The position numbers and the translations under genes are program-made. From positions 10,990,594-11,054,593 of the forward strand of contig JAAALK010000082.1 of NCBI GenBank assembly GCA_019279435.1: 64,000 nt of DNA, in the 5' to 3' direction. The notes below the pieces were generated by a model that did no database searches, had not been told where the DNA came from, and saw only the letters and a program-made list of their open reading frames with translations. This DNA comes from Zizania palustris (taxonomy: Eukaryota > Streptophyta > Magnoliopsida > Poales > Poaceae). Shown in pieces: positions 55,136-64,000 of this stretch (positions are counted from its first letter, which is position 1; each line of letters opens with the position of its first letter).

Positions 55136-56985
55136 ATAATTTTCGGCTCCCGCCTAGACGAAACCTAGTTTCATTAGCCTCTAACTCCCGCACCTGTCGC
55201 TTCCGTCCCGTAGCCCTTTGTCGTGCACCGTCCCGAAGCCCGCACTGCCGTCCCGGAGCCCGCACAGTCGTCCTGGAGCATGCGCCGCCATCGTCTCCGA
55301 AGCCCGTCGCCTTCATCCCTGAGCCCGTGCCGCCGTCCTGGAGCACGTGCCGCCACCGTCCCCGGAGCCCGTCACCTTTGTCCCCAAGGCCGCGCCGCCG
55401 TCCCAAAGCCCGTGCAACCGCCCTTCGCCCGTCGCCACCATCCCGGAGTCCGTGCCACCACCCTCCGACCGTCGCCGCCATCCCCGGGCCTACGTTACCA
55501 TAATTTGTGGTAATTTGATATTAATGCTAGAGAAAAGGGCTCATTCTCTAACAGTTACATAATTCTGTCAAAATAACTGTCATGGCATAGATTTGATTAG
55601 TTCTTCAGGGCATGCATTTCCTTTTTCTTGACAAAGATATGAGGAGTAAAAAGAACATGTTTGTTTAAGAGGAAAAAATAGACTAACGTCGGTGCCAAAC
55701 ATTCAAGAATTGTTGTGGTTAAGCATATTCTAAAAAGAAATGTATTAATCAATGTAACAATGAATCAGAAACAACATAAAAAATACATAGTATGCATCCA
55801 TATGAGGCCAACATAGATGAGATCATTGATATAGCTAAATTGAACAGAACCAGAATTGCATGGACAAACACAATAAAGGTAACCTATGTTTTGTCCTTGG
55901 AACAAGAAGGGGTGGAAAATAGAGTTTAGTCACTTGATGGTGGTACTAGTTCATGGCTGGTCACTACTAGCCATTTTTTTGGACATAAGTAGTAAGCAGT
56001 TGAGAGTTGCTGAGATTTCCAAAGTTGTTTTTCTTGGGGAGGGTAGTGGCTGGTTGAGTTCAAAGAACGATTAATAATGACAGTGATAAAGAAATATTTT
56101 AATGTATTACATATACCAATGAAGACCATATCATCCATTTTTTGGCCTTCGGATTGTAATGTTTGCAATGTGATTTCATCCAAACAGGGAGTTGGGACTT
56201 GGGAGAGAGGAGTTATGTAGCCAAGAAGAGTTTGCATACATTAGATTCTACAAATCATTTTAGAGGCCTATGATGCAAATTGTTATTGAGTTATCTCATG
56301 TATGTCATCAAAGTCGTGAGACACATCCATTCCTTGCAATAGCTTCTTCTTTCTCGTGATGCTGGCAGGGAATGGATGTGCCCACAGGTTCCATGGCGGC
56401 CATGAACATATTTGAAAAACAACACAAAATATGTTGAGGCCTCAACAACACTAGAGAGAGAACAACACAATCTCTTAACTTGAGGATTAGTATAGTAGCA
56501 CTATATATTTCCTCCCTTATTACAAGAAACCCCTAGGGAACTGAAAAATAAAGGAAAATGGGCTCTGCCCTAGGCGCCAGGCCACCGCCCGACTAGCGCT
56601 TGGTTCCATTTAGAACACTGCTAGGGATTAGATCTTCAATAGTCCTATTTAGATTATATTGCTATGTTTTAGAGGCATATGATGCAAATTGTTATTGAGT
56701 TATCTCATGTATGTCATTAAGTCCTGTGACACATCCATTCCCTTCAACAGCTTTTTCTTTCTTGTGCTGCTGCCAGGGAATGGATGTGCCATGGTTCCAT
56801 GGCAGCCATGAACATATTTGAAAAACAACACAAAATATTCTAAGGCCTTAACCACTTTGTGCATTGTTTCGTACATGAAAATATGACAGTGGACCTTTTT
56901 TGCATAACCAAAATTCTAATACATTAGCCTCTTAACTATGAATAGTTCATCTATGGCAGAAGAAGGATGTCTCGTCGAGTAGCTC
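55136..56985 (+). other. CACTA G: Pro/Arg-rich GC block, intron-like DNA and a 184 bp direct repeat
   Basis: 55190-55500 consists of degenerate GC-rich units of about 40-50 bp (CCCGTGCCGCCGTCCCGGAGCC type), open in several frames by composition. It may be a leader exon of the second gene but no product is supported. 55510-56250 is AT-rich with no gene seen. 56258-56441 recurs at 56667-56850 with small differences (see findings). Confidence 0.5.
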
Positions 56986-58260
56986 ATCTATGAGTCTCTC
57001 GCAAAAACAAATAAAGAGGGTTCATCTAAAGGATCCCCCGACAGCGAATCTTCGTACCACTCTCCAAAGAATGAACATCCAATGGAGCCTAGGAAAAAGA
57101 GAACGAGAGAAGACGTCGATGAGGATTACATTCCTGAAGCTCAAGCGGAGGTAATTATTGCGTTAGTAACAAGTCAGAGCAGCTTCTAACCGAGGATTAC
57201 ATTACTGAAGCTCACATTGTCTATCGTCGTAGGATGTCCAAAGCAAGGAAGCAAGCGTCGATTATTCCAAGTCGAGAAAAGAACAGCTATTGTCCCAGTT
57301 GTTGAGTCATCTGAGCCAAAAGTTGTTGAGTCCGCTGCCACTACATCCTTTGCAAATGCGAAGAGGAGAGGAAAACGAGAGAAGAACAAGCTGCATACAA
57401 CTATCTACAAGGTTGAAGATGTGTATGTTGATGGGGATCCAAAGAAGCCAAAAGAAATCATAGCTAAGTGGCGTAATGATTATGGATGTCTCGCCAAGGA
57501 GTGGTGTAAGATAATTTGGAAAAACTGGAAGATTGTTCCTGAAGCTACGAAGAACGAATTGTGGGATCATATAAAAGCACATTATAAATTCCCGGAAGAT
57601 CTCTTAGAAGATGCTAAAGCTGCCACATTGAAGACTATCGGGAAGTCTCTTTGTACGTTCTGGACTAAACTGAACACATAGTACCTTCATAAAGGAGAGT
57701 CGCCGCTCAACGACTACAGATTTATCACGCTAAATGAATAGAACGAATTCAAATTGCAGCATTGCTCGGAAGAAGCAAAACAAGAAAGCATCATGTTCAA
57801 CGAACTTAATAAGAAAAATAAGTTCCCACATAAACTTGGACCAGGTGGATACAAGGCCAAGGAGGATGAGTGGAGTAGAAAGGAGGAGGAGGACTGTGCG
57901 GCTAGGTTACCTGAACAGTTTTCAGGTGCTGATCAGTGCACTAAGAGATGGCTCCTAGGTTGAGCTAGAAAAACACACGAGGGCCAATATATGCTCTCCG
58001 ACTCACGAACTAGTTAAGTATTTCAGAAAGCATGGGAAATCACTGAGTTGGAGAAGGCTGGAAAGTTCAAGCCCGAGGGATGTAATGACCAGCTTACATC
58101 TGCTCTCGGAAACGAGGAACATCGAGGCCACACACGAGGTGTCTCTTCTATAGCACCCTAGAAAAATATTTTCAAGAAACAGGAAGGTGCCACATACAAG
58201 AAGCGTTAAGCACGCACATACGATGCAACAGAGCGTCGTGCAGAGTGGGAGCGACACTTT
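56986..58260 (+). pseudogene. TNPA-like (plant En/Spm transposase) remnant of G
   Basis: A basic/acidic N-terminal part (about 57005-57150, R-K-K-R-T-R-E-D-V-D-E-D-Y) is followed by a GT-containing splice-like site. 57380-57680 has W-R-N-D-Y-G, V-P-E-A-T-K-N-E-L-W-D-H-I and F-P-E-D, which fits the plant En/Spm transposase family (PF03004-like). After the TAG at 57679 the frame continues to about 58200 with further stops. Such a protein would bind the subterminal repeats. Confidence 0.6.
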
Positions 58261-58317
58261 TTTGAATTTATTAATGAGAATCCAAATATAATGTAGGCTG
58301 CGGTTGGACAGATAATT

Positions 58318-59211
58318 GTGCTAGAGTTACGACTTGACATACCAAGCAGTGTTGGCTTAGTACAAGAAAAATTTCCTGTAAATTATATCAAAGAGGACAC
58401 ACCATGCAGCCTGCATGTACCGATAGGGCACAAAGGGCATTCCCAAGAGGCTGCACGAGGCATTGCTATGCCCGGGGATTTATTTCACAATCGGCCTATT
58501 CCTGCAGAGTATACCAAGGTTCAGGTCAATGAGATCACCAACGACAGATTTATCAATGACCCTTTGGATCTTCCAATGCCTGAGGAGGGGATTGAGACAA
58601 TCAGAGATGCGCTGAATAACTTTGTCCTATGGGCGAGATGAGATATCAAATTACTGCAGACAAGTTCTCAAAGTAAATCGCCTATTGTCTCATCGCAATC
58701 CCCCACATATCCTTCAGCTCACGAGGTGCAAAATATAGGATCTTTATCACCTATTGATGAGCGTGAGATAGAGGAAGAGACAGAGAAGGAGCCAGTGCCC
58801 GATAAAGTGGTAGAAGTGACAGAACCTAAACTGGCCGAGCTTGATCAAGTGGAAGTGTTAGTTCCAACAGCCGAGCCTAATCAAATGCCACTGCCAGTTC
58901 CGGTCGAGCTAGTTCTATTGCCTGAGCCCACTAAGCCCAACACTAAAGTGCCAAAGCCACTTCCGGTTGAGCCAGTGCTAGTGGTCGAGCCAGAAAAACA
59001 AGATGCATGCCTAAAGCCCGCAATCCACAAGACAATTGTTCAAGCTGGGCAGTGTTCTGTGCCGAAATCTAAAATGCTTAATTTTTTTACTACTATGGGG
59101 CAAACACATTCTACGCCTGTAGCGGCTCCCTTAAAGGCTCCAGTACAAAAGCAGGCGGGCTCACTTTCTGTTGATAAATGGACCTACGAAGACGAGCATT
59201 ATATCAAATGA
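58318..59211 (+). pseudogene. DUF8039-like domain and Pro/Val/Glu-rich linker of G
   Basis: 58330-58640 carries P-C-S-L-H-V-P-I-G-H, A-R-G-I-A-M-P-G and N-R-P-I-P-A-E-Y-T-K-V, a domain common in the second gene of plant CACTA elements. A stop follows at 58639. 58726-59211 is a low-complexity stretch with repeated V-P-x-P and V-E-P-x-L-V motifs that links to the protease. The domain name is from memory of the family and was not searched. Confidence 0.55.
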
Positions 59212-59214
59212 GAA

Positions 59215-60583
59215 CATTTCATGACTAGTACCTCGAAGCGTCTTTGTTAGGAGTTACACAAATAGAAGTGAAGGTTCCAAAAGAAATATTCAACTGCCCA
59301 GAGTTTACTCTTGCATTATTTTTCGACAACTTCCATCGGATGTTCTGTCTGAAGCGAACCAACATCACAAGCATGATGCTCTAGTGCATGTAAGTACTTT
59401 TTACTTTGTCAATACAACGCAAAAATCAATTATGTCTTATATTGACTATTGTTTCATAACATATGCAGTTTGAATTCATATTGTGACACATCTAATAAAT
59501 ATGGGTACTTGAACCCATCAATGATAAGTCAAAGTACACTGAACCTAGTACTAAACCGGAATGATGACAAGTACTGGACTGCAGGTCGAAAAAAGTTTCA
59601 AAAGAAGATGTTCAATAAAGACCAAGATGCACTTAAGAAGAGTAAAAGGAAATGTGCCGCATTGTACATTGCACAGTGCATGTTTCAATGGAGGGACAGA
59701 GAAATGGTAAGTGGGGCATATAACTTTAAGTAAGTATACCCACTATATCCACTTAATCACGTTTTATCCATTATGAAACTAACATAATCATATATTACTT
59801 CTTTCGATAGTGATCATTGGATTGCACTTATGATATACCCAAAGAACTCAAGGGTTTATGTGCTCGACTCTCTCGACAAACACAAAAAAGAATATCAAGA
59901 TATATTAAATGTTATTGAGAGTGCATACAAATATTACGTGGAAAGGTTAGGTGGCCCACATGATCCATAGAGGCAGAAGGATATGCATATCAGAACCAAC
60001 TATCTGGTAATATTATATTTTGAAATTTCTTAATTCAATTGATAAAGCCAAACTATATATCGTTCTAACTTTGTCTATTTTGAAGTGTCACAAACAATCT
60101 CCTGGTTCGGTGCATTGCGGGTATTATAATTGTGATTTCATGAGCAATGACTTAGGAAAGTTTGCACAGACAGTATCTGAGAATACAAAAGAAGTAAGTT
60201 GATTTATTGCGTGTTAATCTAATATAACTTGCAATGTATGTTCTTATATGTTACGTATGCAGGCGTTAGGTCCATCAACCGTTGCTGAGAAGAGCCAACT
60301 CTCAGAATCACAAATGTATGGAATCGTATCAAGGATGTGCCACTTCACGATGCATGAAGTTCTTCATGAGCTTGGAGTATTCTTCGATCCTAAGGGTGAA
60401 GTGGCCAAGCATCCAACTCTCTATGATTGGGCTGGAAGAACTAAAAGGCAAGTACAACTAATCAATAAGAATTTTGAAGCTGAGAAGCAAAAAAAATGCG
60501 CAAGATGTGAGTTGGCCTTCCGAGAAGAAACAATAAATAAAATAATCATGTATACTGCTGTGGATGGCTCTGTGGAGTTGTGA
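59215..60583 (+). pseudogene. Ulp1-type cysteine protease (C48) remnant of G, with introns
   Basis: The catalytic layout is visible: His in D-H-W-I-A (cat 59815-59817), Asp in V-L-D-S-L-D (near 59868), Gln in K-Q-S-P-G-S (60095-60097) and Cys in V-H-C-G-Y-Y (60116-60118). Introns inferred from GT/AG are about 59389-59468, 59732-59810, 60007-60085 and 60193-60262. The last exon ends with TGA at 60581. A TAG within exon L-G-G-P-H-D-P near 59968 breaks it, and the N-terminal exons are weak. Ulp1-like proteases cut SUMO-type isopeptide bonds; why transposons carry them is unresolved. Confidence 0.72.
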
Positions 60584-60865
60584 ATACAAGGTGTGAATCT
60601 TGAGGGTGAACAATTTTTAATTTTGAAGTTCCGATGATGAGATGTAAACTTTGTAAACATGATTTGTGATAAATGTGAACTTTGTAAATTTGTAAATTGA
60701 TGGTGTTATTGTGTTGATGTTGTTGCTGCTGTGGATGGCTGTGTGGAGCTGTGAATACATTGTGGTTTTGTTATGTTGTGTTACTGCTGTGGAGCTGTGA
60801 ATTTCTGAATATATATTCTAGAGACTATTTGAATTAAGGTTTATATAACATTTCTCTAAAATTGG
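60584..60865 (+). other. 3' region of the G protease gene
   Basis: AT-rich, no gene. A short near-duplication (gctgtggatggctgtgtggagctgtgaatac) of coding sequence from 60553-60585 lies at 60730-60760, so the gene end has been partly duplicated. Confidence 0.5.
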
Positions 60866-61190
60866 GAAAACACGGTAGTGGCGGGCAGGCTGACGTCATC
60901 TGCCCGCCACTGATGTTAGCCATAGCATTGACGGGCAGATGATGTCAGCGTGCCCGTCACTGCTGTTGACATAGTGGTGGTGGGCGCGCTGATGTAATCT
61001 GCCCGCCACTTCTGTTAGCCATAGTAGTTGCGGGCAGATTACGTCAGTGCGCCTACCACCACTGTTGACACAGCGGTGGCGGGGCGGGCAATCTTCCCGC
61101 CACTGCTAACCAAGGTTAGCATTGGCAGACTAGTTGCCTGCAACTACAGTACGTTTTTACCCACCGCTACAGTGTCGCTTTGTAGTAGTT
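60866..61190 (+). repeat. Right TIR and subterminal repeats of G
   Basis: Repeated motifs such as AGTGGCGGGCAG and CTGCCCGCCACT in both orientations (60874-61110), then the TIR ending TTTGTAGTAGTT at 61190. The last base is T where the left end predicts G. TCT (61191-61193) is the right TSD. Confidence 0.8.
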
Positions 61191-62401
61191 TCTCGTTTAT
61201 ATAACCCAAACAACAATGCGAGACGTAGGTAGGATTAAAATCATTGAGTTGTTGTTTCTTTGTACTAATGTTTTAAACATGTGTATACTCAAGACTTAAA
61301 TGTATAATCCATTCACCAATGGATAACCACTATAGAGCGTACCATTTGAGAATATTGAACAACATTTGTTCTTTATCATGAACTCATAACCTTCTTCCTC
61401 CAAACATGAAGAAGATATAATGTTTCTGCCCAATGCTGGAACATAATAACAATTATTCAATTCCATAAATAATCCTGAGGGTACTGACAAAGAATAAACA
61501 ATGATGACCAATGCTACAGCCTTTGCACCATTGTCGATGCAAATATCTAGTTCACATACTGCACACTTTCATGACCTTCTCAATCCTTATAAAATATGCA
61601 AGTATGAATCATCGACCTGGTATCAAATACCCATGAATCATTTGGACGATTAGCAAGGTTAATTTAAATAATATTTATACTTGAAGTAGAAGCGGAAGTC
61701 CTACTTCCCTTCTTCCAAATTTCTTCCAAGTAGAATTTGCAATTCCTAAACCATTGACCAGCTTTGCAAGCAAACAAGGACACTAAGGTACCATACCACT
61801 TAGTCCGAGTTTGGCTCTCAAAAGTGCCTTGGTGTCCCATAATCATGTTATGGACATTCTTGTTCTCATCTAGCTTCCAAACCTCAAAGGATAAACAGTC
61901 ATGTATGAGACAACTTACATTAAGTGACTAATTCGAGTGCTTCTCACAAGCCCTCTAGTCAACTAGTTCATCATGATGGGACTCCTCTAGCACATTTTCC
62001 TTTTTCCTTTCGCTTGAGAACACTTCTTAAGCTTTTAAACTAGTCAATAAATTTTTTTCCAAAAAGAATTGATCGCAAAAATAAAGTGTTCTTAATAGTT
62101 GGTGTCATATTCTACAAAGATTAAATGCAAGGTTCAGCACTATGCAATGTTTATATTTTATCCAATAAAAGATGTTCGACTATTTAAAAACAGTCACTTT
62201 CCCTCTAATGACTAATAGTGGTGCAAGATCCATATTCATTCTACCTCTTAGTGAGCTTTGACATCACTACTAGAAGCTAGGTGACATAGGTAAGCAACAC
62301 TTTGCTAAACACAACATATGTGTCTCTTGTCGTTGGAGAGGAATCCAATACTCAACACCCAAATTATATGCCCTAAGGCCCAAAACCATTTTGATAGCTC
62401 C
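61191..62401 (-). pseudogene. copia element H, gag/protease side remnant
   Basis: Continuation of H to the right of the CACTA insertion. On the minus strand 61846-61664 resembles a nucleocapsid end (G-Q-W-F-R-N-C-K-F-Y-L-E-E). 61511-61296 resembles the protease to pre-integrase segment (L-N-N-C-Y-Y-V-P-A-L-G-R-N-I-I-S). 61260-61194 leads into the zinc finger (C-L-G-Y-I-N-E-K) and continues at 37054. The rest (61850-62401) is too decayed for a product. Confidence 0.75.
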
Positions 62402-64000
62402 TGAAGAACCTAGTGAGGTTCTTCACTATGGTTCAAGGTCATGATGAGTGATTGACGGGGTTTTGCCATGAGGTTCATGTATGGATGTTTGGAAGTGTGT
62501 GTGTGTGTCTGTGTTTGTCTCGTGTGTGCAGGGTTGAGATACTCGTCAACTGTCAATGGCAAGGGATCAGGTTTAGATGGGAAGTCTAATGCCAGATGGT
62601 CGAGGATGTCAGTCGAAGTTGAGAGTGACCTCAGATGTATGCACGAAGATCAAGCAGGACTTGGGATGACGGTTGATCAAGACGAGGTGTCAGTTGAGTC
62701 AGCGAAAGAGAAGCCAGTTCAAGTGACAAGGCGGCTCGAGAGATCGAGAGCAAGAGAGACTTGCTGGTAGTCGATTTCGCGGACTTTCGACAATCATCGA
62801 CGGTCGAGGAGGCTTTGTCGGTTTTTGCTGAAAACCGTCTCATCTCTAAAAGTTTTAAATTCAATAATTAGGAGTCTTTTGTTTTTAGTAATTTAGATTA
62901 AAGTGTAAACTTTTAATATTTTTCAGAACTTCCAAATTCTGAAAATATATTAAAAGGGTAGAGTCAAGTTGTAATAAAAGAAAGTAGAGTTCAATATGGG
63001 TAGATTTCAGAATATACATGTCTAAAAATAACTCATGTATTTTTGTGTTAAACTGAAATAATTGAGGGTCTTTTTGTAAAGCTCCCACATAGGGTATGCC
63101 TATAAAAAGGGACTCATACCCAAGGGTTTGGGCAGCCTTTTGAAGAAAGAAACCAGAATTTCATCATGTTTTTGCAGTTTACTTATTAAAATTACTTATG
63201 TGAGTCTCTTTACTTTGTTTGATGATTTGATGTTCGAATCATATGTTTTTCTTCTACGGTTCAGGTAGCGTTTCGGCAACACTATTCATGATCAGAAATG
63301 TTCTGCGCCGCCACTAGTTTGGGTCTGTGATCTATTTTGTTTGAATTCTTTGATCTATTCTCATAAACTTGCTGTTGATTATGCTGAGTGAGTTCTGTTA
63401 AGAGAGTTTACTACAAGATTTTTGTGAAGCTTTCATCTGTAAGGATCAAGGGATTGCTCAAAGAATTTCAGACAAAAAGATCTTCATCCTTCATCAGGTA
63501 CATCCCATCTCTGATTCTTAAGCAAAATTCCCTTGCTCTTATTTTGAGTAAAGCCAAGTTGATATGTGAATGTTTGATGGAGTGATTAGAACATTTTCCT
63601 GTGAAAGTACTGTTTTATGATTGAGTAAAATTTCTGGATGATAGTTGGATGAACTGAAAAACCTTACTCTGCTCTTTTACTCTGTTTAGGCTGAGATAAA
63701 TTTTACCAGTTCTGTTGAGTGTTTTAGCCAAAGTCATCTCTGATCTTAGTACTTTAAGGTTAGTTCAAAGGATTTGTGTGACTTGCTGTCGTTAATGTCA
63801 ATATTCTGAAGTTGGGAGTATACACAATGGAGATGTTCAGGTTTTAGTAATTTTTGCTATATTGATAATTTTAATTCTTCAAGATCTGAATAACTTACTC
63901 TAAAAATTGGTTGATGAAGTCTTGGATCTGAGACAAACTTTCTGAATCTTTATTTGAATCCTTGAGAAATTACACAATTATTCCTATCAGCTTGATTATG
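62402..64000 (+). repeat. Sirevirus LTR (I), partial, runs off the window
   Basis: Related to the D LTR: gatgagtgattgac near 62443, then g(a/t)tgagatactcgtcaactgtc near 62532, and tttgtcggtttttgctgaaaacc near 62816 occur in the same order as at 32280, 32438 and 32718. The start at TGAAGAACC (62402) is inferred from TGAGAAACC of D. A TATA-like motif (gcctataaaaagg) is at 63098-63110. It could be a 5' LTR or a solo LTR; the window ends before that can be decided. Confidence 0.65.

Larger units (their letters stand above)
37055..61190 (+). mobile_element. CACTA (En/Spm-type) DNA transposon G, 24.1 kb including nested elements
   Basis: The left end is CACTACTACAAACCGCCACT. The right end read inward is AACTACTACAAAGCGACACT, the terminal C changed to A. 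Subterminal repeats containing CCGCCACTA and its complement lie at both ends. The TSD is TCT. Inside are a TNP2 transposase remnant, a TNPA-like/DUF8039/Ulp1 gene remnant and nested gypsy element B (39448-54444). Without B the element is about 9.1 kb. All genes carry stops and the right terminus is mutated, so it is probably immobile. Confidence 0.88.

Noticed and set aside
55048..55503. 151 aa Pro/Arg-rich ORF
   Set aside because: A GC-rich repeat is open in several frames on both strands, and no frame is favoured or conserved.
1..64000. Host genes, centromere satellite arrays or rDNA
   Set aside because: After assigning the elements no leftover segment shows a convincing exon set, tandem satellite array or rRNA sequence.

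Overview
This window is plant nuclear repeat DNA: a stack of transposable elements inserted into one another, with no recognisable host gene, no rRNA or tRNA gene and no CRISPR array. The families present (Sirevirus-type Ty1/copia, Tat-type Ty3/gypsy with a second RNase H and an intron-bearing antisense ORF, a CRM-like chromovirus and a CACTA transposon with TNP2, TNPA-like and Ulp1-like genes) point to a large plant genome, probably a monocot and perhaps a grass. The species cannot be read from the sequence. All identifications were made by eye from motifs, target-site duplications (TSDs) and internal comparison; no search was run.

Names used here. H is an old Ty1/copia element on the minus strand (35107-37054 and 61191-62401) and is the lowest visible layer. 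Sirevirus D (1-3038 and 31938-35106, plus strand) sits in the RT of H. A compound gypsy/Tat element A (3039-31932, TSD CCCTC) sits in the 3' noncoding part of D. Element A contains three further insertions: Sirevirus E (6965-14575, TSD GAGGA), a solo LTR of the E family in reverse orientation (14768-16942) and Sirevirus C (20172-31005, TSD GTTCC). A CACTA element G (37055-61190, TSD TCT) splits one domain of H. Inside G lies a complete Tat element B on the minus strand (39448-54444, TSD ACTAA). Inside the gag/protease junction of B lies a 5'-truncated CRM-like element F (48663-52337, minus strand, TSD CTAAC). A further Sirevirus LTR (I) starts at about 62402 and runs off the window.

Element C is the best preserved. 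Its two LTRs of about 2.0 kb differ by about 3% over the first 430 bp compared by hand. It has an initiator-Met-type primer binding site (PBS), a gag with two CCHC knuckles, PR-IN-RT-RH pol, multiple polypurine tracts (PPTs) and perfect TSDs, but five in-frame stops and one frameshift make it non-coding as it stands. Element B also keeps both LTRs (about 96% identical by hand), gag, PR, RT, RNase H, a second RNase H, integrase, and a gene on the opposite strand (the Tat antisense ORF, PF04195-like) with visible introns.

Element A keeps the PBS, PPT and antisense ORF of the same lineage but shows no gag-pol. It has three LTRs in the order LTR-internal-LTR-internal-LTR. It looks like a non-autonomous, recombined relative that a B-like element could have mobilised. 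The E-family LTR pair at 12456-16942 forms an inverted repeat of about 2.1 kb arms with a 192 bp spacer. The CACTA element G carries a Ulp1-type (C48) cysteine protease remnant with the His, Asp, Gln and Cys positions visible, and an unexplained third block of subterminal-type repeats in its middle.
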